This document shows, one piece after another, positions 18,801 to 25,272 of a DNA stretch of 64,000 bases; the first letter of the stretch is position 1; the number at the start of each line of letters is the position of its first letter. The position numbers and the translations under genes were made by a program. The notes under the pieces are model-generated. The model was given only the letters and a program-made list of their open reading frames with translations, made no database searches and was not told the DNA's origin. This DNA is from Arthrobacter sp. fls2-241-R2A-200. GTDB lineage: Bacteria; Actinomycetota; Actinomycetes; Actinomycetales; Micrococcaceae. Location of the stretch: contig NZ_JARVRJ010000011.1 of NCBI RefSeq assembly GCF_030209745.1, forward strand, positions 149,098-213,097. The letters are read 5' to 3'.

Positions 18801-20698
18801 TCGACGTCGGCCGGGTACTTCAGGCCCAGGTCGTACAGGAAGAAGTCCCGATGGTCTGCGGTTTCAATTTCGAAGGGTCGCTCATCCAACACTTCCAAAC
18901 CGAGATTGTGGAAGTAGGGCAGGATTTGGCTGAGGCTTTTAGGTTCCATCAGGTACAGCTTGACGCGGGCGTCTTCTTCCAGCGCCTCACCGGCACCCGA
19001 GGGCAGGTAGACGTGAACACCGGGTTTCAGTTCCCTCGGGTTCACACCTTCCTGGACTGCCTGCGCACCATACTTTTCAAAGCGTTCTATATCTTGCAGG
19101 GCATCTTCAACTTCGTAGTCAACCCGATACCCGGCGGGGAACGCTTCGGCCCAAAGACCGGACAAAGCCTCCGCCGTTTCACTCGGAAGGTTTTCCCGCA
19201 AAACCTCCGCGATGCCTTCGCTCCAGGACCGCGAAGCACGCATCAACCGATGTTCAAGCTCCTGCACGTTCACTTCTGCCAGTTCCGCTGCACGGGGCAA
19301 CCTGATTCGGAAGAACACGCGGGCCAATGCTGACTCGGTTATACGAGCTTCATAGTCGATGCTCTCCGCCTGGAACGTTTCGCGGAGCTCCTGTTCAATC
19401 CGGAGGCGGACGCTTGTGGTGTAGCGGTCACGCGGCAGGTAGACGACGGCGGACATAAAGCGTCCGTAGATATCCGGCCGGAGGAACAGTTTGGTGCGGC
19501 GACGCTCCTGCAAGCGCTGAATTCCAGTCGCGGTTGCTGCCAGATCCGGAATCTCGATTTGGAACAGCTCGTCGCGCGGATACGTCTCCAGAATGCCGAG
19601 CAGGTCCTTTCCTGAATGCGAATCGATAGGGAATCCGGCGTTGCGGAGGACAGCATCTACTTTGTCCCGGACGATCGGTATGCTTCGGACTGAACCGGTA
19701 TAGGCGCTCGTGGCGAACAAGCCAATGAAACGGCGTTCCCCGTTCACGTTGCCCAAGGCGTCGAAGCTCTTGACACCTATGTAGTCCAAATAGGCCGGCC
19801 GGTGAACGGTGGATCGAGAGTTCGCTTTTGTGATGACCAAAGCGCGCTTTTCACGAGCACGTTTGCGACCCGCGTCCGTGAGGTGCTGGATCTGGCGGGT
19901 GTCGTCGCCGGTTCGAAGCAACCCAAGGCCGCTGTCCTCACGGAGCTCCAAGACGTCCTCGCCGTCGACATCAACGAGGTCGTATTCCCGGTATCCCAGA
20001 AAGGTGAAGTTGCCTTTGTCCAGCCAGCGCAGAAGATCCTGCGCCTGGCGGAGCTCGGCAATCTGCTCTGGGTGGGATACCTTGTCCAGTGCTTCAGCGA
20101 GCTCAAGCGCCTTGCTGCGCATCTTGGGCCAATCCTCGACGGCGGTACGCACATCGCCCAGGACGCGCTGGAGACCGTCGATCAATTCCGCACGGGCCTC
20201 ATCGCTCACCCGATCAATCTCGACCGAAATCCATGACTCCATGTGCGGAGCGTTCGTCGAGTCGCCGAGAAGATGCGCGATGCTGGGAAGTGCCGCAGTA
20301 TCACCACTGGAAATTCCCACGTTTGACGGGACCCTGGAGATAGTGCCGAGTTCCCCGGAAGCCTGGTCCCGGCTGACTACGAACAAGGGGTGCATCACTA
20401 ATCGGATGGCACAGCCTTGACGGACTAGCTCGGCGTTGACGGAATCCACCAAGAACGGCATGTCGTCGGTGACGATGTACACCACGCTACGGTCCGCTTC
20501 GCTGTCGATCTGCACAAGCGCGTGACCGGGACGGCGGGACTGCGCAACCTGCCGGTGATGTGTCGCCCGTGATATCAGCTGCTCGGGCGAGTATCCGCGG
20601 GAGTCCTCCTCTGCGAGATGCTCATAATAGTCACCGAAGAACCCTTCACGGACAACTGCTGCATCGGACCGATCCTCCACGCTGGATCCTGACGACAT
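15842..20698 (-). CDS. gdh: NAD-specific glutamate dehydrogenase (180-kDa class)
   Basis: This 1618-residue enzyme oxidises glutamate to 2-oxoglutarate and ammonia with NAD. The long N-terminal regulatory part contains ACT-like segments (DDMPFLVDSVNAELVRQG). The catalytic part lies in the second half: PRPMYEIWVYSPRVEGVHLR, GGLRWSDRREDFRTE, then VPTGAKGGFFAKKLP near residue 846 (substrate lysine region), and a Rossmann region with GVGDMSGDVFGNGML. These are the signatures of the large GDH class first described in Streptomyces, present in mycobacteria as Rv2476c. I chose the ATG at 20698 rather than the TTG at 20704 because GGAGG then sits about 9 nt away. A separate transcription unit from pdtaS is likely but only 32 bp separates them. 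Confidence 0.95.
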   Translation of the reverse strand: MSSGSSVEDRSDAAVVREGFFGDYYEHLAEEDSRGYSPEQLISRATHHRQVAQSRRPGHALVQIDSEADRSVVYIVTDDMPFLVDSVNAELVRQGCAIRLVMHPLFVVSRDQASGELGTISRVPSNVGISSGDTAALPSIAHLLGDSTNAPHMESWISVEIDRVSDEARAELIDGLQRVLGDVRTAVEDWPKMRSKALELAEALDKVSHPEQIAELRQAQDLLRWLDKGNFTFLGYREYDLVDVDGEDVLELREDSGLGLLRTGDDTRQIQHLTDAGRKRAREKRALVITKANSRSTVHRPAYLDYIGVKSFDALGNVNGERRFIGLFATSAYTGSVRSIPIVRDKVDAVLRNAGFPIDSHSGKDLLGILETYPRDELFQIEIPDLAATATGIQRLQERRRTKLFLRPDIYGRFMSAVVYLPRDRYTTSVRLRIEQELRETFQAESIDYEARITESALARVFFRIRLPRAAELAEVNVQELEHRLMRASRSWSEGIAEVLRENLPSETAEALSGLWAEAFPAGYRVDYEVEDALQDIERFEKYGAQAVQEGVNPRELKPGVHVYLPSGAGEALEEDARVKLYLMEPKSLSQILPYFHNLGLEVLDERPFEIETADHRDFFLYDLGLKYPADVDPLTTGDLLADSFGAAVTGMVESDKFDQLVLREAMHWRQVVVLRAYAKYMRQMGNTNSFGFIADTLLANPDVARGLNALFAARFDPSIAEDQRQEKQASARAGLSESIEQVATLDADRVLRTFVNLIESTLRTNYYQGKDYVSFKLDPTSIDGLPFPRPMYEIWVYSPRVEGVHLRFGKVARGGLRWSDRREDFRTEILGLVKAQTVKNAVIVPTGAKGGFFAKKLPNPSVDRAAWMAEGIESYKTFIRGLLDITDNLVASPDGERLVPPSNVVRHDGDDSYLVVAADKGTATFSDTANGLAAEYGFWLGDAFASGGSVGYDHKAMGITARGAWESVKRHFSELDLDTQTEEFTVVGVGDMSGDVFGNGMLLSKHIRLLAAFDHRHIFLDPAPDAATSFTERQRLFELPRSSWDDYDRSLISEGGGVYPRQAKAIPVSDQVRKALGLPDGTTQLSPPELLRAILLAPADLLYNGGIGTYVKASTETHAVVGDKANDAIRVDGRDLRVKVVGEGGNLGLTQRGRIEAALQGVILNTDAIDNSAGVDCSDHEVNIKIFIDRMVAAGKLEPSERASFLADMTDEVGRLVLQDNIDQNILLLNDRTRVAEWSPSYERLMDWLEKSADLKRELEALPTTATLRARLEQGQGLTSPELSVLAAYAKIELGSALRDSNLADDPWFAETIRNYFPKQLRERFDAELDTHPLRREIIATVVANDIINLGGITFAFRAIEETSANEVAVAKAFIALREIYELDSMVAELNALPASFPTEHWSEIHLDIRRLLDRAVRWVLGQGVTSQPIAEVVNAFKPMMTPLRAKLLEYLRGEDKVRISAWLEQARSWELPEHLAHRWAELFESYALLDIARIAQGGTGGVEDIAHVYYTVFNRFHADSLLERISSLPRDDRWQALARAALRDDLYSTVADMTTSVLESTEPGSNAEDRLTAWEAQNAEQLGRAKTMFDEVNALEADDMASLSVALRLLRSIVRR

Positions 20699-20755
20699 CG
20701 ACAAACGCCTCCATCACAAGTTGATTGCTGCGACTCTGCAGCCCACAATCCGAGC

Positions 20756-22075
20756 CTAGCGCTTTAGGGACCTCCGAGCTCTGGTGTACCGGCCAAAGGA
20801 TTTGGCTTTTCGCTGGTCGGACGCACATACGAGTTGAGCGATGCTGTGACGCAGGGCTGAGTCCGGCGCCGTCTCCAGAAGCACAGAACCTCGGAGCAGA
20901 GCTTCCTGGCAAACTGCGATGTCAAAGGGAAGGAACGCATCTATTGCGACATCGGGGCCGTACCGCGACCAGGCATCCCGCAACTGCTCCTTGGGCGCAC
21001 GCCCGACGGAGTGCGCGCTGGTTTTATTCAGGACGACTCTCGGGGAGGCCTGCGGAACGGCTGTCCGGAGCTCGGCGAGCCCTCTGACGAGTCTGGGAAT
21101 GCCAATGGAATCGGCTGCACCCACGGCGAAAACGACGTCGGCAAGCTCCAGGCTTCGAAGAGTTGCGGCGTTCCGCCGTGGCGCCATGGTGTCGAAGCTC
21201 AGTTCTTCGTCGGATTCCAAGCAAAACCCCGTATCCACTACGACGATCTCCGCCAACTGACGAGCTCGCTGTAGGACGACCGAGAGGGCCCCGGCCCGCA
21301 GTTCAGTCCACCGGTCAGCGCGCGTGGTCCCTGTTAGTACCCTGAGATTGCCGGCGCGCATATGGACCTCCGATGCGGTGGCCTTCAGGGCATCTACGTC
21401 AAGGAGGCCCTGGTCTGCCAGCCGGCAGGCCTGGGCGATGCCGGCAGATTCATCCAATAGCCCCAGTACTGACGACACACTGGCACTGTAGCTGTCAGCG
21501 TCAATGAGGACTACCGACTTACCCTCCGCCGCCAATTCCGCTGCAATATTAACCGCGACCGTAGTCCTTCCCGGTGCGCCTGCCGGTCCCCACACGGCAA
21601 TGATTCGGCCTGATTCGTCCGGCCGGTCCTCGGCAGCACCTGTAGATTCGATGGCGGACCGCAACGGCAAGGCCGCAGCAGGGTCCGCGAATCCGACGTC
21701 CCGATGCGCCGCCCCTCGCCCCGACCCGTCGACCCGATCTACGGCGTCGGCGATCTTTTCCGCCAACGCCTCGGGCTCGATACCCGGGGTAGCCGGCACG
21801 GCGCCAATCGACTGGAGGCGGCCGGCCTCCTGGGGATCGTCTGTGAGGGCAACCACGCAAACACCTACAGCGCCTAGCCTGTCAACAAGCGTGACGGTCA
21901 GCTCCTCCGACCCCTCCGCTACGACCGCCGCCAACGCGAGTCCGCTTTGGCATGCAGCCATGAGCTCGGCAAGCTCTGAGCAGCGACGAACCACGGTCAC
22001 CGGGCCATGTAACCGTTCAAGTGCCCCGACAACATCGATGTGGGGCGGGCCCACCGTTATGACCGGAATACTCAT
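20756..22075 (-). CDS. CpaE/Ssd-like P-loop protein with altered Walker A
   Basis: This 439-residue protein has the layout of CpaE/TadZ and septum-site-determining ATPases. An N-terminal receiver-like half (TVVRRCSELAELMAACQSG, VVALTDDP) leads to a MinD-like half beginning IIAVWGPAGAPGRTTVAVN near residue 160, then VVLIDADSYSASVSSVLGL and VVVDTGF. The P-loop has Pro and Arg where MinD-type proteins have the signature and catalytic lysines, so ATP hydrolysis may be weak or lost; some actinobacterial relatives share this. Its ATG overlaps the cpaB-like stop by 4 bp. No CpaF, TadB, TadC or pilin gene is nearby, so a pilus role is not supported here. Confidence 0.82.
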   Translation of the reverse strand: MSIPVITVGPPHIDVVGALERLHGPVTVVRRCSELAELMAACQSGLALAAVVAEGSEELTVTLVDRLGAVGVCVVALTDDPQEAGRLQSIGAVPATPGIEPEALAEKIADAVDRVDGSGRGAAHRDVGFADPAAALPLRSAIESTGAAEDRPDESGRIIAVWGPAGAPGRTTVAVNIAAELAAEGKSVVLIDADSYSASVSSVLGLLDESAGIAQACRLADQGLLDVDALKATASEVHMRAGNLRVLTGTTRADRWTELRAGALSVVLQRARQLAEIVVVDTGFCLESDEELSFDTMAPRRNAATLRSLELADVVFAVGAADSIGIPRLVRGLAELRTAVPQASPRVVLNKTSAHSVGRAPKEQLRDAWSRYGPDVAIDAFLPFDIAVCQEALLRGSVLLETAPDSALRHSIAQLVCASDQRKAKSFGRYTRARRSLKR

Positions 22076-22716
22076 CGGACGGAACCTGACGGATTCCAGA
22101 CCACCGACACCTTGGCCTTGTTCGCCTGCGCCCCGAGGAGCTTTGGCATCTGTTCGTCAGTCACCAGGACCAGGACCACCGTCGACTTCGACCCACCAAG
22201 GGAGGCAGAAGCGGAGGTCACCTGCGCTATCTCAGCCCCCGGAAGCAACAATTCAGGCTCGTCGAACGCGCTCTTCACACCCGGCATCGCGACCCAGACG
22301 TCCACCCGAGCCCCGGGCACTGCCTGTGAAGGAAGCGTTTCCTCTATGGTGATAGCGACTGGCTTACGGTCCAATGCGTCGGGTTGCCCAAGGCTCGCCC
22401 TGGGGAGAAGCTGATTCTTGGCGATCCTTTGCAGGGCGACCTTCCCGGAAGCCAACCCATCCTCAACGCTGACGTAGCTGGATGCGACATCGTTGAGGCG
22501 AACCTTGGCTACGCTCAGGTCAGCCTCGGTGATGACTTGGCCGACGGAAATGTCTTCCCGCGCGATGTACACCTGCGCGGTTTGGTCAGCGGCCCCCACT
22601 AGGGCAATCACACCAGCCAAGGCCAATAGGACAAGAAGGATGCCCATCAGAAGGCGTGGGTCCTTCCACGATGGCCTCTTCAGCCTGCTGGCTACGACGG
22701 GTGAGTTTGAAACCAT
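22072..22716 (-). CDS. SAF-domain CpaB/RcpC-like protein
   Basis: This is a 214-residue membrane-anchored protein. One hydrophobic segment (LLMGILLVLLALAGVIALVGA, near residues 22-42) is followed by a SAF domain (VYIAREDISVGQVITEADLSV and RIAKNQLLPRASLG) and a CpaB-type C-terminal domain (GARVDVWVAMPG). CpaB/RcpC proteins help secretion of Flp pili or act in the periplasm. It is the first gene of a two-gene unit with the CpaE-like protein. Because the rest of the tad locus is absent, a pilus function is only a possibility. Confidence 0.83.
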   Translation of the reverse strand: MVSNSPVVASRLKRPSWKDPRLLMGILLVLLALAGVIALVGAADQTAQVYIAREDISVGQVITEADLSVAKVRLNDVASSYVSVEDGLASGKVALQRIAKNQLLPRASLGQPDALDRKPVAITIEETLPSQAVPGARVDVWVAMPGVKSAFDEPELLLPGAEIAQVTSASASLGGSKSTVVLVLVTDEQMPKLLGAQANKAKVSVVWNPSGSVR

Positions 22717-22829
22717 TTATTTCTTCCCCCAAAGAATGACGACTCGTCCAGTGGACCTGCCCCATCAGTTTCATTGAGGGTCCCGGTCTCTTCAAACCGA
22801 ACGACTACAAAAGCGGTAAAACTGTGGAT

Positions 22830-22841
22830 AAGTGCATCAAA
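22830..22841 (+). promoter_or_regulatory. shared 12-bp word AAGTGCATCAAA (copy 1)
   Basis: This exact 12-mer recurs at 23789-23800, upstream of the LysM gene. Here it lies 28 bp before the small HTH gene. Two copies in two consecutive intergenic regions suggest a common operator, perhaps for the HTH protein itself. It overlaps a consensus DnaA box TTATCCACA (complement, 22823-22831). Confidence 0.4.
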
Positions 22842-22869
22842 CGGCCTTTTTGGGTGGCAAAATAGAGCC

Positions 22870-23091
22870 ATGCCCCGATTTTTGACTCTGGCGGACGTCG
22901 CCGAACAACTCCAAATTAACTCACCCCAGGCATACGCCCTCGTTCGAAGCGGCGAACTGAAAGCCATTCAGGTAGGAGGGCGCGGCCAATGGCGCATTGA
23001 GGAAAAGATGCTCGAGCAGTACATCGAAGACCGGTATGCAGAAGCCAACCGCGCAATTCAGGAGGCCAAGACCAAGACCGCCAAGGGCTAA
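22870..23091 (+). CDS. small excisionase-family HTH DNA-binding protein
   Basis: This 73-residue protein is almost entirely a MerR-like winged helix of the excisionase/BldC kind: FLTLADVAEQLQINSPQAYALVRSGELKAIQVGGRGQWRI, then a charged helix and a lysine-rich tail. I used the ATG at 22870; an upstream in-frame start would add residues with no family similarity. It lies between the divergent cpaB-like operon and a convergent hypothetical gene. There is no integrase or phage gene nearby, so it is a chromosomal regulator rather than a true excisionase. Targets may include its own promoter and the LysM gene (shared 12-mer). Confidence 0.85.
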   Translation: MPRFLTLADVAEQLQINSPQAYALVRSGELKAIQVGGRGQWRIEEKMLEQYIEDRYAEANRAIQEAKTKTAKG

Positions 23092-23107
23092 GCCGCGATC
23101 GGTCGGC

Positions 23108-23680
23108 CTAAAACTGCTGATTACCTCGGGAAGAGATGGCGGAGAGCGCTCCAAAAGGGACTGTGGCAAGGGAGATCACCCTACCGGAGCGCCGTGCGTC
23201 TCCGCCGGGATAGGCAGCAACATCGAAATGGTCTTGGCCAACCCTGTCGATGACACCGTGGATTTGTTGGCCAGCGCTTCCGGCCACAGCCAGGTGAATA
23301 GTGAGGTCCGTTCGGTTCTGTGCCAAGACTCTGAGTGCGCTTCCTATCCCCAGCGGCTGAACGAAGCGCGCTTGTGGCTTACGCGCGAGACGCCCCAGCC
23401 CGCGGTAGGAACTGACCGCCGTCGTCGGCACGAGCCACTGGCGGGTGCCCTCGGTCAGCACCAGCCAACCACTTCCAACGTGCCCTAATCGCCCTGCGAT
23501 AACGCCGCCGTCGTTCAAGGCGACCGTTACCTCCGAGAGGACCGCGCCGCGCAGGCGGTCGGCCAGTTCAATTCCGGCGGCCTCCACCCTCGCTCGGTCA
23601 GTAATCTCTTCCTCGATGGCCAGTGCACGGTCAGCCCACATCTGTGATTCCAGATCCGCAAAGAGAGAGTCCCATCTCAT
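23108..23680 (-). CDS. conserved hypothetical protein
   Basis: This 190-residue soluble protein was not recognised. An N-terminal helix rich in acidic residues (DLESQMWADRALAIEEEITDR) is followed by beta-rich segments with repeated small-residue turns: VALNDGGVIAGRLGHVGSGW, then LTIHLAVAGSAGQQIHGVID and RVGQDHFDVAAY. The two GxIxxVGxDxxxV-like repeats suggest an Sm-like or PRC-barrel-like fold, an impression rather than a domain call. It ends 16 bp from the convergent small HTH gene. Its upstream region is shared with the LysM gene. Confidence 0.68.
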   Translation of the reverse strand: MRWDSLFADLESQMWADRALAIEEEITDRARVEAAGIELADRLRGAVLSEVTVALNDGGVIAGRLGHVGSGWLVLTEGTRQWLVPTTAVSSYRGLGRLARKPQARFVQPLGIGSALRVLAQNRTDLTIHLAVAGSAGQQIHGVIDRVGQDHFDVAAYPGGDARRSGRVISLATVPFGALSAISSRGNQQF

Positions 23681-23788
23681 GAAGCCAGACTAGGTGCAAG
23701 GATGGAGGTGCGCCAGCCTTTGCACCCAGCACGCGTAAGGATTGGACAAACTACCTCGGGTGTGGTCAGAATGATCTCAATTGCAGTA

Positions 23789-23810
23789 AAGTGCATCAAA
23801 ATTCATCAAA
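23789..23810 (+). promoter_or_regulatory. 12-bp word copy 2 plus phased CATCAAA direct repeat
   Basis: AAGTGCATCAAA (23789-23800) is repeated exactly from 22830-22841. A second CATCAAA follows at 23804-23810, exactly 10 bp (one helical turn) after the first, in direct orientation. It lies 21 bp before the LysM gene. In-phase direct repeats suit head-to-tail binding by a MerR-like HTH protein. Inference only. Confidence 0.42.
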
Positions 23811-23831
23811 TGTAAGCTTGGGGGCTTCGGG

Positions 23832-24593
23832 ATGGCGCGTAAGAGAAAAACCGATGTAGCACTTACGCTGTCCATCTTGGCCCTGGCAATACTCTTGATC
23901 CTTGTCGGACAAGTCCTCCTCGGTCAATTGCTCAGCACCGTCAGCCATAAGCAGCAACTGGATTTCTCCAGGGCGCTTGGTTTTGCAGCGTACGGTGCCG
24001 GCACCGCGATCATGGCTTGGTGGATCATTTCCTTGTCGCTGGCACTGGTGTCCTCAGCTTTACAACGGGCAGGACGACTCAACGGCGCGTCCGTGGTGGC
24101 CAAATTCAGCCCGAACTTCATGCTGAGACTCACGGTCGCCCTTATGAGCCTTGACCTCCTCGGAGGTGGGGCGGCTCACGCATCCTCCGCCCCACCAAAT
24201 CCCGGATGGCAGGCGGGCCATTCGAACCCGGTCCAGTCCCCTGCCCTGCCGTGGGCCACGGGCCCGTACGAACAGCTGGCAGACACAGCAACCGTGGATT
24301 CTGCCAGCGACGCTCATGACCCACGCTGGAAACCTCAAGCACCCTTGGTTGACCCTGGTCTTTTAGGCAAACAGGCCTCTCGGTCCGGAGCCCCGACGGA
24401 CGACCTTGAGGTGATCGTCAAGGCCGGCGACTCCCTTTGGTCGATCGTCGCTGCGAGGCTTGGACCCATGGCCTCGGATGTGGACATCGCCCGGGCCTGG
24501 CCCAGATGGTACGCGGCCAACCGCACCACCATCGGCGACAACCCGGCGGTGCTGCTGCCAGGCCAAGTACTTCGGCCGCCCGCATACGGTTGA
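23832..24593 (+). CDS. LysM-domain membrane protein
   Basis: This 253-residue protein has three or so N-terminal hydrophobic segments (LTLSILALAILLILVGQVLL, FAAYGAGTAIMAWWIISLSL, FMLRLTVALMSLDLLGG). A proline- and serine-rich extracellular linker follows, then a C-terminal LysM domain from about residue 196: VIVKAGDSLWSIVAARLG to NPAVLLPGQVLRPP. LysM binds N-acetylglucosamine chains of peptidoglycan, so the protein probably links membrane and cell wall. The ATG at 23832 follows a G-rich stretch. The Rv3235-like gene follows in the same direction. Confidence 0.86.
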   Translation: MARKRKTDVALTLSILALAILLILVGQVLLGQLLSTVSHKQQLDFSRALGFAAYGAGTAIMAWWIISLSLALVSSALQRAGRLNGASVVAKFSPNFMLRLTVALMSLDLLGGGAAHASSAPPNPGWQAGHSNPVQSPALPWATGPYEQLADTATVDSASDAHDPRWKPQAPLVDPGLLGKQASRSGAPTDDLEVIVKAGDSLWSIVAARLGPMASDVDIARAWPRWYAANRTTIGDNPAVLLPGQVLRPPAYG

Positions 24594-24756
24594 CCGTTTA
24601 GCAAGGCGCCAACAGCGTCGCTATCTTCCGACTCACCGGACCAAGCCCGCTCAGGGGCCAGGTCCAATCCCCGAAAACAATCCCAGAGTCATTCCCAGCA
24701 GAAGCCACCGAGCTAGGCGAACCCCCGCGTCCGGCTCAAGTTGTGATTCCAGAGGT

Positions 24757-25173
24757 ATGACCGTGACCACAGCAACTGCTAACCGTTCGCGAATAAAACG
24801 TACAGCCGCCGTTTCCGGCTCCCCGGGGCAAGACATCGACGTCCGCTTGGTGGCCCGAACCATTGCGCAGGCAGCCATGGAGGTTCTGGCCGGAACGCGG
24901 CCCGTGCAACAACTGTCGCGATCACTTGACCCGAATACGTACTTGTCGCTCCAACATCGTGCCGCCCTTACACGTGAGCACATGAAACTCAATCGCGGGC
25001 GCAATACCCTGCATGCAAGCCCCACCGTCCGTTCCGTGCGAGCATGCAATATATCTGAACTTATCTGTGAAGCCAGCATCGTGGTAGCAGAAGAGCAACG
25101 GACCCGCGCCGTCGCCATGCGACTGGAACGCATGGACGGTACGTGGCGGGTCACCGCCCTGGAGATAGGCTGA
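24757..25173 (+). CDS. Rv3235-family protein
   Basis: This protein of about 138 residues matches the actinobacterial Rv3235 family, whose genes sit near secA. The conserved part runs from DIDVRLVARTIAQAAMEVLAG through RPVQQLSRSLDPNTYLSL and ends with AVAMRLERMDGTWRVTALEIG. The start is uncertain: I use the ATG at 24757, and the frame is open further upstream toward the LysM stop without a clear ribosome site. The biochemical role of the family is unknown. A strong hairpin follows the stop. Confidence 0.78.
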   Translation: MTVTTATANRSRIKRTAAVSGSPGQDIDVRLVARTIAQAAMEVLAGTRPVQQLSRSLDPNTYLSLQHRAALTREHMKLNRGRNTLHASPTVRSVRACNISELICEASIVVAEEQRTRAVAMRLERMDGTWRVTALEIG

Positions 25174-25189
25174 CCGCTAGCCGCCAAAC

Positions 25190-25224
25190 GGAACAACCCC
25201 GGACAAATTGTCCGGGGTTGTTCC
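25190..25224. terminator. perfect bidirectional terminator between Rv3235-like gene and secA
   Basis: Perfect 17-nt arms, GGAACAACCCCGGACAA (25190-25206) and its complement (25208-25224), leave a single formal loop base, so the real loop is 5 nt or more. It lies between convergent genes and can serve both. Confidence 0.85.
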
Positions 25225-25272
25225 GTCGTGCGCCTATAGGGTCGGGCGCATATAGGGAAGTACTTGACCTAC

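Noticed and set aside
20756..22716. A tad pilus locus
   Set aside because: Only CpaB- and CpaE-like genes are present. The ATPase, platform and pilin genes are missing.
22870..23091. Excisionase-like protein as a sign of an integrated element
   Set aside because: There is no integrase, attachment repeat or phage gene nearby, and the surroundings are conserved chromosomal genes.
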